A stretch of 64,000 nucleotides of DNA from Sulfurimonas gotlandica GD1 (GTDB lineage Bacteria; Campylobacterota; Campylobacteria; Campylobacterales; Sulfurimonadaceae). The stretch is taken from the NCBI RefSeq assembly GCF_000242915.1, contig NZ_AFRZ01000001.1:1488001-1552000 (forward strand), given 5' to 3'. Under the pieces are notes generated by a model. It worked only from the letters and a program-made list of their open reading frames with translations. It ran no database searches and was not told where the DNA came from. Shown in pieces: positions 44,438 to 54,439 of the stretch; the first letter of the stretch is position 1, and each line of letters starts with the position of its first letter. The position numbers and the translations under genes were made by a program.

Positions 44438-44527
44438 ATGGATAAATTAATTACAATTGGCCTAATTATTTCGGCTATTTATACTGCGTTTGCTGTACTT
44501 ACACCAAATCATCTATACATAGGTTAG
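44438..44527 (+). CDS. 29-residue membrane peptide in the cbb3 operon
   Basis: ATG 44438 has AAGGGAG seven bases upstream and starts 11 bases after the DUF4006 gene. Product begins 'MDKLITIGLIISAIYTAFAV' and ends 'LTPNHLYIG': a single membrane helix and a short tail. It fits the pattern of tiny accessory subunits in respiratory operons. Too short for usual gene callers. Confidence 0.65.
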   Translation: MDKLITIGLIISAIYTAFAVLTPNHLYIG

Positions 44528-44535
44528 GAATTTTT

Positions 44536-45225
44536 TTGAAATTTCTAAGTAGAGGGCTTTATGCCCTCGTCCTCACAATATTTTTTCAAACGTCACTAAC
44601 TGCAGAATATTTATATAAAGACGAAGTAATATTTAATCCGGCATTTAATGCTGAAGTAAATAAACTTGGATCAGAGCTTTATGAAAAAACAGGAATCGCT
44701 GTAAGACTTGTTATGCTTAAAGAATTACCGCATGGCACTAATATAGTTCAGTATGAACAAGAGTTATTGAAGAACTTTTCTACACCGACTATACTTCTTA
44801 CTTTTTCTGAAATGGATTCAAAAGTAGATATACTTGCTTATCCAACTTCTTTATATGAGTATTTTGACAAGAAACAGATACTTAGCCCAATATCTTCACC
44901 TGTTCAAGCATTTGTTATAGCTCTTCTAAATTTTGATTTTAGTGACATGACAAGTGGTGGAACTATCTTACCTCTTCTTGCAGGTAAAGCAAAGAAAGGT
45001 GAAGTCTTAGGTAAGTACTCAGCATCTATGTTTAACGGTTATGCAGATATAGCAGAACAGATAGCGAATTCTAAAGGCGTCGTTTTAGAAAACGCTGTAG
45101 GAAGTGCTAATCAAAACAGTATCTTGGCTGTGAAAGTGTTATTTTACGGTTTCATTGTTTATGGTATATTCCTTTATACAAAAAGAAGATTATATGCAAG
45201 AAGGCAGAGACTTGAAGAAAAATAA
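44536..45225 (+). CDS. TPM-domain-like membrane-anchored protein
   Basis: 229 residues from TTG 44536 (TTAGGAA upstream). Signal peptide (about 1-22), an extracytoplasmic region with 'LGSELYEKTGIAVRLVMLKE', resembling the start of a TPM domain, and a C-terminal membrane helix (about 198-215, 'VLFYGFIVYGIFLYT') followed by a basic tail. TPM-like proteins assist membrane complexes such as photosystem II in other groups; here the context suggests help in oxidase assembly, which is inference. The next gene starts inside its 3' end. Confidence 0.6.
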   Translation: MKFLSRGLYALVLTIFFQTSLTAEYLYKDEVIFNPAFNAEVNKLGSELYEKTGIAVRLVMLKELPHGTNIVQYEQELLKNFSTPTILLTFSEMDSKVDILAYPTSLYEYFDKKQILSPISSPVQAFVIALLNFDFSDMTSGGTILPLLAGKAKKGEVLGKYSASMFNGYADIAEQIANSKGVVLENAVGSANQNSILAVKVLFYGFIVYGIFLYTKRRLYARRQRLEEK

Positions 45226-45718
45226 AGGCTTGATTTGGCCATACGCAATTGGTACATCGATAGTATTAGTTTTTGGTGCTTGTGTGGCTACCGTTATAAT
45301 TACATCTACGCTTCCGGTTGAGAAGAGTGATACATATATGATGGGTTATCATGAAGCAGATGCAAAAGCTAATGAACTCATTGAAGCTCGTATAGCATTT
45401 GATAAAAAATATAAAATTGAATATGTAACAGATGGTCTAAGTTTAGATAGTAGTGTTGTAAAATATAAGGTTAGTGATTTAAACTCACAAGCTGTTGCGA
45501 ATGCTAAGATAGAAGTTGTAGTTACAAGACCAAATAACCACAAGCATGATCAGACTTTAAAATCTTCAAATTATGAAAATGGCGTATATACATTTCCTGC
45601 AATTAAGTTACCAGTTGAAGGCAGATGGGATATTATGGCTAAAGTTAATGTTGGAGATGTTCAAAGATTCTACAATGTAAAAGCTGATACAAGAGCAAAA
45701 GGCGCTTACGAATACTAA
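45194..45718 (+). CDS. fixH: FixH-like protein
   Basis: 174 residues from ATG 45194; a longer frame (45155) reads through the previous gene and lacks a ribosome site, while AAGAAG lies before 45194. One membrane helix ('LIWPYAIGTSIVLVFGACV') and a periplasmic beta domain with 'WDIMAKVNVGDVQRFYNV', typical of FixH. FixH is needed for copper insertion into or assembly of cbb3 oxidase. Overlaps the upstream gene by 32 bases. Confidence 0.82.
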   Translation: MQEGRDLKKNKGLIWPYAIGTSIVLVFGACVATVIITSTLPVEKSDTYMMGYHEADAKANELIEARIAFDKKYKIEYVTDGLSLDSSVVKYKVSDLNSQAVANAKIEVVVTRPNNHKHDQTLKSSNYENGVYTFPAIKLPVEGRWDIMAKVNVGDVQRFYNVKADTRAKGAYEY

Positions 45719-45742
45719 TCCAAATTATGCAATAATACACGC

Positions 45743-48094
45743 ATGAATGAAACTACAATAATACTTCCATCAGCGCGTGCTATTAGGCATGAGCAACTCA
45801 AAATAGAGCACTCGACTCTATTCTTGCCAAATCATATAACTATGAGTGAGTTTATTTCTAAACTCTGCATAGTTGAAGATTTTAAAATGATAGATGAAGA
45901 CAGTAGAGTTTTACTTCTTCTTGAGGCTTCTGATTTTAACTCATTTTCTTCTTTGCAAATCCAGAGAAACTTTTTTACTTTTACTAAAAATTCATCATAT
46001 ATATTTAAATTTTTTGAAGAGTTAGCGCACGAGTTATATGATATTAATGATTTAGATACTTCAGATATATATGCTGAGTACGAAGAGCATATAACAATAC
46101 TTCAGGAGTTGTATAGAAGATATGAGACACTTTGTAGTGAAAGAAAAATCCTCGATAAGATATTTTTGCCAAAGCTTTATACATTTAATAAGGAGTATGC
46201 ATCTTCGCATAAAGATATTGACCTTTATGCAGTTGGGCATCTGACAAACTTTGAGTTTGAACTTTTAGAAAAGTGTAGTGAGTTTTGCAGTGTTAATATC
46301 ATCTTTGAGACTTCCAAATTCAACACCAAGATGCAGAGTAAGTTTGCAGAGCTATTGGGCTTTGAGCTTGAATCAGGTTACAGGTATAAAATCTCTTTAA
46401 ACACTAAAGAAGTATTAGTAAAAGAGAGCAGGGATAAAAACACAAACATTAGTTGTGAGTCATTTAGTGAGACAATGCTTCAAGTGGCGTTTGTGAAGAA
46501 AAAAGTCTATGATTACATAGAGAGTGGATATAAGCCTGAGAGAATAGCTGTAATACTTCCCGATGAAAAGTTTGCTACACTCCTTAAGACCTTTGATAAC
46601 AAGTCAAACTTCAACTTTGCTATGGGTGAGCCATACTCAAAAACTAATATATATGAGAAATTAAACTCTTCGTGTAAAGCAATAGAACAACTTTCACAAG
46701 AAAACAGTGCAAGACTGGAGAGAGTCGGTGATGAGATATATAAAGAGCTTTATAGCATCTACTACAAAAAAGTAGAAGAAGTTGACATTATAAAATATTT
46801 GTATAGTTTTTTAGAAAAAAGTGAAGTTACAAAAGTAGAAAAAAAAATATTTAATGAACAAGTATATACTCTAAAAAACATACTGCTAAGTATGAAAGAG
46901 ATGAGTGTGAAATCTCTTATATCTCTTTTCCTACAACGTCTTGCATCTGCGACTATTGATGATGTCAGAGGTGGTAAGGTTACAGTTATGGGAGTGCTTG
47001 AGACTCGTGCTATTGATTTTGATGCTGTAGTTATAGTTGATTTTAATGATGGCAATGTTCCAAGACGAAGTGACAAAGATATGTTTTTAAATACAAACAT
47101 AAGAGAAATGGCAAATCTACCGACTATGAGCGATAGAGAAAACCTACAAAAGCACTACTATGAGATGCTGATAAACTCTTCTAAAGAAGTGGCAATCTCT
47201 TTTGTAGAATCCCAGCAGAGCAGTGCTTCGAGGTTTTTAAAGCATCTAGGTATCAAGGCTAAAAATGAGCATGAAGAGTTAGATTATGCTGGGGTACTTT
47301 TTGATAAGTCTGCGCCTGCTTTAAAAGAAGAAAAAAAGATAGCAATGGAGTATAGTTTCAAAGATGTAAAACTATCAGCCACAAAACTAAAAACATTTTT
47401 GACATGTAAGAGAAAGTATTATCATAAATATATAGAACATATAAACTCTCATGAGATTCCAAAAGATATGCCTGCAGAGTACGAAGTTGGAACAGCTGTT
47501 CATGAAGCACTAAAAGAGCTATACACTAAGAGAAACTCTTACTTATCTGTAGATGACTTAAAAAGAGATCTCAACAATGAACTCGATGATGTTTGTGGTG
47601 CTAGTGAGCTAGACAAATATCTTATAGAGATGCAAAAGAGAAGACTAGATACATTTTGTGAAAAAGAGGTAGAACGTTTTGCAGATGGTTGGCAAGTAAA
47701 AGAGTGTGAAAAAAGTCTGAGTTGTGACTTTGCTGGTATGCAACTAAGTGGTGTTATAGATAGAGTCGATGTCAAAGATGGAGATATGTTTGTACTTGAC
47801 TATAAAACAGGTTCATACCCTCTCTACACTGCAAAGACATTCCCGGACGCTACAGACTTCCAGTTGGAGTTTTATTATCTGTTAGCATCTACGTTAGGAA
47901 AAGTAAGTGCATGTGGGTACTACGACTTGAAAGATTCTAAAATAGTTCCTGAATCTTTTTTAGAAGAGAAACTCGAAATACTACAGTCAAATATAAAAGA
48001 CTTGTTGATGATAGAAGATGTAAACTTTGAAAAGACGGAAGATGCTAAGAACTGCCTCTTTTGTGAGTATAAGATTATGTGTGGGAGAGGGTAA
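45743..48094 (+). CDS. addB: AddB-like protein with C-terminal PD-(D/E)XK nuclease
   Basis: 783 residues. The N-terminal half is helicase-like in layout but has no Walker A motif (it opens 'TIILPSARAIRHEQLKIE'), so it is probably an inactive helicase scaffold. The C-terminal nuclease domain has 'GTAVHEALKELY', Asp in 'SGVIDRVDVKDG' and 'FVLDYKTGSYP' (D..DYK). Cys at 'FLTCKRKYYHKYIEH' and the C-terminal 'CLFCEYKIMCGRG' form the 4Fe-4S clamp seen in AddB and Cas4. With AddA it resects double-strand breaks for RecA. Stop and next start overlap as TAATG. Confidence 0.88.
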   Translation: MNETTIILPSARAIRHEQLKIEHSTLFLPNHITMSEFISKLCIVEDFKMIDEDSRVLLLLEASDFNSFSSLQIQRNFFTFTKNSSYIFKFFEELAHELYDINDLDTSDIYAEYEEHITILQELYRRYETLCSERKILDKIFLPKLYTFNKEYASSHKDIDLYAVGHLTNFEFELLEKCSEFCSVNIIFETSKFNTKMQSKFAELLGFELESGYRYKISLNTKEVLVKESRDKNTNISCESFSETMLQVAFVKKKVYDYIESGYKPERIAVILPDEKFATLLKTFDNKSNFNFAMGEPYSKTNIYEKLNSSCKAIEQLSQENSARLERVGDEIYKELYSIYYKKVEEVDIIKYLYSFLEKSEVTKVEKKIFNEQVYTLKNILLSMKEMSVKSLISLFLQRLASATIDDVRGGKVTVMGVLETRAIDFDAVVIVDFNDGNVPRRSDKDMFLNTNIREMANLPTMSDRENLQKHYYEMLINSSKEVAISFVESQQSSASRFLKHLGIKAKNEHEELDYAGVLFDKSAPALKEEKKIAMEYSFKDVKLSATKLKTFLTCKRKYYHKYIEHINSHEIPKDMPAEYEVGTAVHEALKELYTKRNSYLSVDDLKRDLNNELDDVCGASELDKYLIEMQKRRLDTFCEKEVERFADGWQVKECEKSLSCDFAGMQLSGVIDRVDVKDGDMFVLDYKTGSYPLYTAKTFPDATDFQLEFYYLLASTLGKVSACGYYDLKDSKIVPESFLEEKLEILQSNIKDLLMIEDVNFEKTEDAKNCLFCEYKIMCGRG

Positions 48095-50811
48095 TGTTTA
48101 AAAACAATCTAGCCTACGAAGCGAGTGCGGGAAGTGGTAAGACATTTATGCTTGTTGTGCGTTATCTATCTCTTTTGTTTAAGGGTGCAACTCCTAATAA
48201 AATCTTGGCCCTTACCTTTACAAACAAAGCAGCTTTTGAGATGCAAGAGAGAATTGTTCTTACACTAGAAGAGTTGGAGCATCGTGGTGAGCTTGATGAG
48301 ATAGTTAAAGTTACAGGCTTTTCTCGTGAGTTTTTGCTACATGAGAGAAAAAGAATCTTAGATGAGTTTTTAAATTCAAACTCTAAAATAATGACTATTG
48401 ATAAGTTCTTTGCTCAGATACTTCGTAAGTTTTCACTTTACGCATCTCTGATGCCAGACTTTACTACTATGAGTTCTCAGCACGAGTTGAAACTGCTTTC
48501 ACGCTTTTTAAAAGAAGTAAGTGTAGCTGGTAAAAAAAATACTCTTATCACTCTTTCACTTCAGTCAAAAAAGAGACTTGGTGATATCTTTACTCTACTT
48601 GATGAGTTTTACATAAAGCATCAGGAGCTCTCGCATCTAAAGTTTGAAAAACAAGAGTTTCTACATTTTGAGCAAGAAGCTATGGAGAATCTAGGTTACC
48701 TACGTGATATCATAAATAGATGCGAGGGTGCATCTGCAACGGTTAAAAAAGCTGTAGAAGCTGATGACTTTGAAGAACTTGCTCTCAAGAGTTGGATAGG
48801 AAGAGAGAGTTTAGACTATAGAACTTTTTCAAAGTGTTTTACTCCAGATATGAACTCTCTACTTACTCGAATCCAAGATGCGGTTAAAAACCAAAACAGA
48901 GCAAAAGAACAAAACTTTTTTTATGCTTTGAGTGAATTAACCGGCATCTACCAAAAAGCAAAAAAAGCACTATACACAGAAGATAGTGAACTTAGTTTTA
49001 ACGATGTAACAGTTTTGGTATACCACATCTTAAAAGAGCGAATAGACAGTGAGTTTTTATACTTTAGACTTGACTCGGCTATAGAGCATATACTCCTTGA
49101 TGAGTTTCAAGATACGAGCATCTTACAGTATGAGATTTTAAAACCGCTAATAGATGAAATACTATCAGGTAGCGGTGTTAGTGAAGATGGAAGTTTTTTC
49201 TTCGTTGGAGATGTTAAGCAGTCTATTTATAGGTTTAGAGGTGGGGTCAGTGCTCTTTTTGGAGCTGTAAAAGAGGAATGCAATACTGAGGTCGAAGCAC
49301 TTCTCACAAACTATCGCTCTCAAAGAGAGGTCATAGAGTTTGTAAACAGAACTTTTATAGACAAGATAAACAACTACGCACCACAACACGTAAGAGAAGA
49401 AGCAGATGCAGGATATGTTGAAGTCATCAGTAGTGAAGAGATACTAGAAGAGAGTATCAGCCAAGTAAAAAGACTGCTACAGCTTGGTGCAGATATCAAT
49501 GAAGTAGCAATCCTTTGTGCGACAAACGGTGATGGTGAAGTTATCAAGCAGATGCTACAAGAGGAAAATATTGAAGTTGTTACAGAGACGACTACAAAAC
49601 TTATAAACCAAAAGAGTGTTAAGGCTGTTTTGGAATACTTGAAGTATCTATATTTTGGCCAAGAGATATATAAACACAATTTTTTCGCTCTTATCAATCA
49701 AGAAGTAAGAGATATATCAAGAGTTAATTTGACTAAGACAAAGCTACTAAGAGTTATTAAAAATTCCATAGCTGAGTATAGACTATTTAGTGATGACTTT
49801 CATCTTATACGTTTTTTAGATGTTGTAGGAAAGTATGAAGATATAGAAGCACTTTTGTTTGAGTATGAAAGGCTAGATGCAAGTGGTGCTGCATCTGATC
49901 TTAACGGTGTTAGGGTTTTAACTATCCACAAGTCAAAAGGTCTGGAATATGAGCATGTCATAGTTATGGACAGACTTAAAAAAGCTCCTCCTGCAAGAGA
50001 TGCCATCATTTATGAATATGACGGAATTAAGCTAGAGGATGTATATCTTCGTATAAAAGGTCGAGATGCTATAGATGCTGAGTATGAAGAGGCGCTTGCA
50101 AAAGAGAAATATTTAGCAAAAGAAGATTCATTAAATGCACTTTATGTAGCCTTTACAAGAGCAAGAGAAAACTTGTTCGTAATTCTAAAACCTAAAGATT
50201 CAACTTTTGATATGTTAAACCTTGAGCCAAAGAGTAGTGGAGAGCTTATCTGTAAAAATACAAATGCACAGATAAAGGCAGTAGCTCCTTCTAAAGAATT
50301 AAACTACAAAGATTTATACTATGGAACGCAAAGTGATATTTTAAAACTTGAAGATAGCAGTGACGAAGATTTAAAAGCCATAAACTTTGGTTTGGCTCTT
50401 CACTATATGCTTGAGATGCTTGGTGATTTTTCTATTAAAAGTGTTCAAAACGCAAAATATATGATGATAAATAAATATGGCTACTCTTTACAAAATTCTG
50501 AGATAGAAGACATAGAACGAAGAGTTGTAAGAGTCCTAGAAAATACGGAGTTTATATCTCTAGCATCTGGAGAGCGTTACAAAGAAAAAGCACTACGATA
50601 TAAAGATAATCTACGTTATATTGATTTACTTGTAAAACAAGATGACGGCTCATGGGTTGTGATTGATTATAAGAGTTCTATGAGTTATTCTGATAAGCAT
50701 GTACAACAAGTAAACTACTACGTAAAAGCTATCAAAGAGATAACAGGAGCAGAGGTAAAAGGCTATATAGCCTATATGCTTGAAGACTCTGTAAAGATTA
50801 CTAAAGTTTAG
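48094..50811 (+). CDS. addA: AddA/RecB-like helicase-nuclease
   Basis: About 905 residues from ATG 48094, which overlaps the upstream stop and has GGGAGAGGG before it. Superfamily 1 helicase motifs: '[15 protein letters not shown]' (Walker A), '[18 protein letters not shown]' (Walker B), '[16 protein letters not shown]', '[17 protein letters not shown]' and '[17 protein letters not shown]'. The C-terminal nuclease shows '[20 protein letters not shown]'. Fast ATP-driven unwinding and cutting at DNA ends, in complex with AddB. Confidence 0.93.
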   Translation: MFKNNLAYEASAGSGKTFMLVVRYLSLLFKGATPNKILALTFTNKAAFEMQERIVLTLEELEHRGELDEIVKVTGFSREFLLHERKRILDEFLNSNSKIMTIDKFFAQILRKFSLYASLMPDFTTMSSQHELKLLSRFLKEVSVAGKKNTLITLSLQSKKRLGDIFTLLDEFYIKHQELSHLKFEKQEFLHFEQEAMENLGYLRDIINRCEGASATVKKAVEADDFEELALKSWIGRESLDYRTFSKCFTPDMNSLLTRIQDAVKNQNRAKEQNFFYALSELTGIYQKAKKALYTEDSELSFNDVTVLVYHILKERIDSEFLYFRLDSAIEHILLDEFQDTSILQYEILKPLIDEILSGSGVSEDGSFFFVGDVKQSIYRFRGGVSALFGAVKEECNTEVEALLTNYRSQREVIEFVNRTFIDKINNYAPQHVREEADAGYVEVISSEEILEESISQVKRLLQLGADINEVAILCATNGDGEVIKQMLQEENIEVVTETTTKLINQKSVKAVLEYLKYLYFGQEIYKHNFFALINQEVRDISRVNLTKTKLLRVIKNSIAEYRLFSDDFHLIRFLDVVGKYEDIEALLFEYERLDASGAASDLNGVRVLTIHKSKGLEYEHVIVMDRLKKAPPARDAIIYEYDGIKLEDVYLRIKGRDAIDAEYEEALAKEKYLAKEDSLNALYVAFTRARENLFVILKPKDSTFDMLNLEPKSSGELICKNTNAQIKAVAPSKELNYKDLYYGTQSDILKLEDSSDEDLKAINFGLALHYMLEMLGDFSIKSVQNAKYMMINKYGYSLQNSEIEDIERRVVRVLENTEFISLASGERYKEKALRYKDNLRYIDLLVKQDDGSWVVIDYKSSMSYSDKHVQQVNYYVKAIKEITGAEVKGYIAYMLEDSVKITKV

Positions 50812-50845
50812 ATACCATATAGGAATTACAAACAAAGGAAATATC

Positions 50846-51016
50846 ATGGCCAAGAAATATATATGTGAAGTATGTGACTGGATTTATGATCCTGTAGTTG
50901 GTGACCCAGATGGTGATATAGCACCTGGAACTGCATTTGAAGACATTCCTGATGATTGGGTTTGTCCTGATTGTGGAACGACTAAAGATGATTTTATAGA
51001 ATATGAAGAGGATTAA
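50846..51016 (+). CDS. Rubredoxin
   Basis: 56 residues. Two iron-binding pairs, '[12 protein letters not shown]' and '[13 protein letters not shown]', with the '[20 protein letters not shown]' linker, are a textbook rubredoxin. AAAGGAA precedes the ATG. Small cytoplasmic one-electron carrier, often serving peroxide or oxygen reductases in this group. Placed after addA and before lysE, probably its own small unit. Confidence 0.95.
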   Translation: MAKKYICEVCDWIYDPVVGDPDGDIAPGTAFEDIPDDWVCPDCGTTKDDFIEYEED

Positions 51017-51047
51017 ATAAATATAAGATGTTAGAGATGTTAGTAGA

Positions 51048-51650
51048 TTGATTTTATCATTTACAGAAGGCTTTTTATTAGGTCTTGGCGCGGCTGTGCC
51101 GTTGGGACCTATAAATATTCTTATTATGAATGAGGCTGTTAAAAAATACAAAAATGGTGTTATGATAGGACTTGGAGCGATGAGCTCTGACATTATGTAT
51201 CTGTTTTTAATCATATTTGGACTGATAGCTTTTTTTAATCAGCCATATATTTTAAACTCACTTTCACTTTTTGGTGGAGCTTTTTTAATATATCTTGCAT
51301 ACGCTATTTTTAAAAATAGAGATACAAAGATTGGTGCACCAAAAGAAGAAGTAAAAGAGAGTAGTTGTGTAAAACTCTATGCAAAAGGTTTTATATTAAC
51401 AGCTATAAATCCATACACTATAGGTTTTTGGCTAAGTGTGTCAGGTTATATAGCAGGCAAAGAGTTAAACCCTTATATAGCACTACTTGGAATGCTTAGT
51501 GCAATTTTACTATGGATAACATTAATGCCTTATCTGGTACATAGGACTAAGCATAAAATATCTCGCAGGGTATCACACTGGATCAGCATAGCATCTGCTG
51601 TGATTTTGTTTGGTTTTGGTTCAGTGATGATCATAAAACTTATTTCGTAA
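51048..51650 (+). CDS. LysE/RhtB-family exporter
   Basis: 200 residues from TTG 51048. About six membrane helices; the signature near the N-terminus is 'GFLLGLGAAVPLGPINILI' (G-x-x-x-G-P-x-x) and 'KGFILTAINPYTIGFWLSV' lies in the middle (NP-x-x-x-x-FW). Proteins of this family export amino acids; substrate not predictable. Start uncertain because no strong ribosome site is visible. Confidence 0.85.
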   Translation: MILSFTEGFLLGLGAAVPLGPINILIMNEAVKKYKNGVMIGLGAMSSDIMYLFLIIFGLIAFFNQPYILNSLSLFGGAFLIYLAYAIFKNRDTKIGAPKEEVKESSCVKLYAKGFILTAINPYTIGFWLSVSGYIAGKELNPYIALLGMLSAILLWITLMPYLVHRTKHKISRRVSHWISIASAVILFGFGSVMIIKLIS

Positions 51651-51670
51651 ATTTAAAAAGAGAGGTAAAG

Positions 51671-52021
51671 ATGAAAAAAATAGTAGCAGTTCTTTTACTA
51701 AGTTTAGTATGGGCAAATGCAAATGAGATAAAAGAAATCTCAAGTACACAAAAGAGTAAAAAAATAGAACTTAAAAAAGAAATAAAAGCAGAAAAAAAAT
51801 CTGAATCTAGAGAAGCTCGTAAAGCTAGAGAAGCAAGAAAAGATAAAAAGAGAGAAGTAAGAGAAACTAGAAAAGAAGATAAAACAGAAAACAGATACGA
51901 AAGATGGACTCAGAGCCAAGAAAAAAAGAAAGAGAGAAAACTTAAACAAGAAGAAAACAAACAAGAGAAATGGAGTGAGAGTAAAAAGAGTAGAGAAGCA
52001 AGAAAAAAAGCTAAAATATAA
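51671..52021 (+). CDS. Exported highly basic Lys/Arg/Glu-rich protein
   Basis: 116 residues. Signal peptide (about 1-18, 'IVAVLLLSLVWANANE'), then almost only Lys, Glu, Arg, Ser and Ala in repeating runs such as 'SREARKAREARKDKKREVRE', likely one long charged helix. No known domain. AGAGAGGTAAAG precedes the ATG. Low-complexity, so homology searches will be unreliable; a periplasmic role is all that can be said. Confidence 0.65.
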   Translation: MKKIVAVLLLSLVWANANEIKEISSTQKSKKIELKKEIKAEKKSESREARKAREARKDKKREVRETRKEDKTENRYERWTQSQEKKKERKLKQEENKQEKWSESKKSREARKKAKI

Positions 52022-52105
52022 ACCTTAAAAGAACCATAAATTAAGCTATTTATAAGTTTATGCGGTTATACTTCCGTCACTAAATTAAAACGAAAGGTTC
52101 TTGAT

Positions 52106-52528
52106 ATGAAATTTACAAAAATTGCAACTTCAGAACAAATCGATCAAAAATGGATTTTGATTGATGCAGAAGGTAAGACATTTGGTCGTATGATTACAGA
52201 AGTAGCTACTATACTTCGTGGTAAGAATAAGACTTGTTGGACACCGAACATTGACTGTGGTGACTACGTAGTTATCATCAACGCTTCTAAGGCTAAATTT
52301 AACGGTCTTGGTAAAATAGCTAACAAAGAATATTTTTCTTACTCAGGATACTTTGGTAGTACAAAGAGTACTAAAATGACTGAGCTTTTAGCGAAAAATC
52401 CAGAGAAACTATACAAATTAGCTACTCGTGGTATGCTTCCTAAAACTAAGCTTGGTGCTAAAATGATTAAAAAATTAAAAATTTATGCAGGTGCTGAGCA
52501 TCCTCACACTGCACAACTTGCTAAGTAA
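52106..52528 (+). CDS. rplM: 50S ribosomal protein L13
   Basis: 140 residues. 'DAEGKTFGRMITEVATILRG', 'NIDCGDYVVIINASKAKF' and 'GMLPKTKLGAKMIKKLKIY' are the L13 signature. An early assembly protein of the large subunit. AAAGG precedes the ATG, and rpsI follows after 10 bases, the normal rplM-rpsI operon. Confidence 0.98.
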   Translation: MKFTKIATSEQIDQKWILIDAEGKTFGRMITEVATILRGKNKTCWTPNIDCGDYVVIINASKAKFNGLGKIANKEYFSYSGYFGSTKSTKMTELLAKNPEKLYKLATRGMLPKTKLGAKMIKKLKIYAGAEHPHTAQLAK

Positions 52529-52538
52529 GGATTGACAT

Positions 52539-52928
52539 ATGGCAAAAATATACGCAACAGGTCGTCGTAAAGCTTCAATAGCAAAAGTGTGGTTAACACC
52601 AGGTACAGGTAACATTACAATCAATGGTCTTTCTTTAGACGCATGGTTAGGTGGACTTGAAGCTAAAAAACTTCGTGTTAAGCAACCACTTGCTTTAACT
52701 AAACAAGATACTTCAGTTGATATCGTTGCTAACACTTTAGGTGGTGGTTTCGGTGGTCAAGCTGATGCTCTTCGTCATGGTATTTCTCGTGCACTAGTTG
52801 CTTTTAACCCAGAGTTAAAAGCTATACTAAAGCCAGAAGGTATGATGACTCGTGATTCACGTGTTGTTGAACGTAAGAAGCCAGGTAAGCGTAAAGCTCG
52901 TCGTTCTCGTCAGTTCTCTAAACGTTAA
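52539..52928 (+). CDS. rpsI: 30S ribosomal protein S9
   Basis: 129 residues. '[20 protein letters not shown]', '[19 protein letters not shown]' and the basic tail '[17 protein letters not shown]' that reaches the decoding centre are all present. Followed by a strong terminator. Confidence 0.98.
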   Translation: MAKIYATGRRKASIAKVWLTPGTGNITINGLSLDAWLGGLEAKKLRVKQPLALTKQDTSVDIVANTLGGGFGGQADALRHGISRALVAFNPELKAILKPEGMMTRDSRVVERKKPGKRKARRSRQFSKR

Positions 52929-52941
52929 TCAATTTATACAT

Positions 52942-52969
52942 TTTTATCAATGCTTCGGCATTGGTAAAA
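52942..52969. terminator. Terminator of the rplM-rpsI operon
   Basis: TTTTATCAATGC and GCATTGGTAAAA form a 12-bp stem (one G-U pair) around a TTCG tetraloop, with A and T flanks that suit both strands. Confidence 0.8.
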
Positions 52970-53049
52970 TCCTCCCTCTATTTTCACAAAAAACAATCTA
53001 TTAAACTTATTTTATATATAATGCCCTTAATTAATAACAAGGCACATTT

Positions 53050-54429
53050 ATGAAAAAAATTCTCATTGCTCTCATAGTAATCGTTGGAGTAATAGCACTT
53101 CTTCCAATAGTAGGTAATAAAGTTGCAGATGAGGTTTTAAATGAGAGAGTATCACTTTTAACTTCTAATGGACTGGAGTTAAAAAACGACGTTACAGAGT
53201 CTTCATATCTTAGTACTAAAAAACACTATGAGTTTTTACTCTCAGATGCTCCTAAATTTATAGAGTATCTAAATCAATACTCAGATGCTCAAATACCTCC
53301 ATACATAGAAGCAATGATATCTGGTGTAGTTGTTGGTGTAGATATCGAGCACAGTAACTTCCCTCTTAGCTCTAAACTGTTAGTAGATATATATCCTTTA
53401 ACACTTCCTACAACTATTACAGATGAACTAAAACAAGAAAATCTTGATTTCTATAACTACATAGATAAGCTACTCCAAGGAAAAGGAGTTTTATACCATA
53501 TGAACTACTATATAGCTGATGGACTTTTTGACGGTTATATTAAAAACATAGATGCAGAGTATACTTTTGATAATGGCAGTAAGATGATTTTTCAACTATT
53601 AGATGCTACTTATTATGGAGATGGCACTTTAATCGCTCCAAAAAATTTACAGACTAGCATCTCAAAAATTCTTATTAGAGCTGATGAGTCTGGGAAAGGT
53701 ATAACTTTTGAGATTAATGATCTGACATCTGCTTCCACTTTTGAATCACAAAGTACTTATGCGTCTAGTGCTGCAATGAAGAGTATGTCAATTGTTGTTC
53801 AAGACGCTAAGAGTTCTAAAGTGGAAGCTGCTATTGAAGATATAAAAGTAAATATATCTTCAAATACTCAGGGTAAAAAAGCAGAGTTTTATGTAAAAAG
53901 CTCACTAGCAAAGATGAAAATAAATTCAAAAGATGCAAACATAGTAGCATCTGGCTTTAATTATGATCTGTCTTTAAATGGTGTAGATAAAGATTCATAT
54001 GAAGAGTTTAGAATATTAACTTCTCATGTAAATGCAAATTACTCTCCTGATTTTGAGCAGAAGATTCAAGCTTCAGTCACTAAGTTATTATCAAAAGGTT
54101 TATCACTTAGTGTCGCTGATTTGTCAATGAAGAAGATATTGATAGAGAACAAAAAAACAATTGATGGGTTTAGTATTATGGCAAGAATAGTTTTAAAAGA
54201 AGATTCTGATTTAGCTAAAAAGTTAAAATCTTCTCCGATGAGTATAGCTAACAATCTTAACATAGCATCTACTATCAAGTTCTCAAAAGATTTTTACGCT
54301 CTTGTAAACAAGGAAGCACCAATCACTAGTTTGGCTGGTGGATTAGCACGAGAAGATGGCAATAACCTTGTTTTTGAGATTAAACTCAATAACGGGAAAT
54401 TGACTGTTAATGAAAAAGCTATAAATTAA
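53050..54429 (+). CDS. DUF945 (YdgA-like) family protein
   Basis: 459 residues. N-terminal signal anchor ('ILIALIVIVGVIALLPIVG'), then a long beta-rich extracytoplasmic region. 'GVVVGVDIEHSNFPLSSKL' and the repeated Ser/Ala stretches agree with DUF945, whose function is unknown though E. coli YdgA is at the inner membrane. Single gene with no operon partner except, possibly, the binding-protein gene starting 10 bases after it. Confidence 0.7.
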   Translation: MKKILIALIVIVGVIALLPIVGNKVADEVLNERVSLLTSNGLELKNDVTESSYLSTKKHYEFLLSDAPKFIEYLNQYSDAQIPPYIEAMISGVVVGVDIEHSNFPLSSKLLVDIYPLTLPTTITDELKQENLDFYNYIDKLLQGKGVLYHMNYYIADGLFDGYIKNIDAEYTFDNGSKMIFQLLDATYYGDGTLIAPKNLQTSISKILIRADESGKGITFEINDLTSASTFESQSTYASSAAMKSMSIVVQDAKSSKVEAAIEDIKVNISSNTQGKKAEFYVKSSLAKMKINSKDANIVASGFNYDLSLNGVDKDSYEEFRILTSHVNANYSPDFEQKIQASVTKLLSKGLSLSVADLSMKKILIENKKTIDGFSIMARIVLKEDSDLAKKLKSSPMSIANNLNIASTIKFSKDFYALVNKEAPITSLAGGLAREDGNNLVFEIKLNNGKLTVNEKAIN

Positions 54430-54439
54430 GAGTTTGATA

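Noticed and set aside
51740-51964. A Phe/Ser-rich minus-strand frame within the basic protein gene
   Set aside because: It is the reverse of a Lys/Glu/Arg-rich coding stretch, a common artefact.
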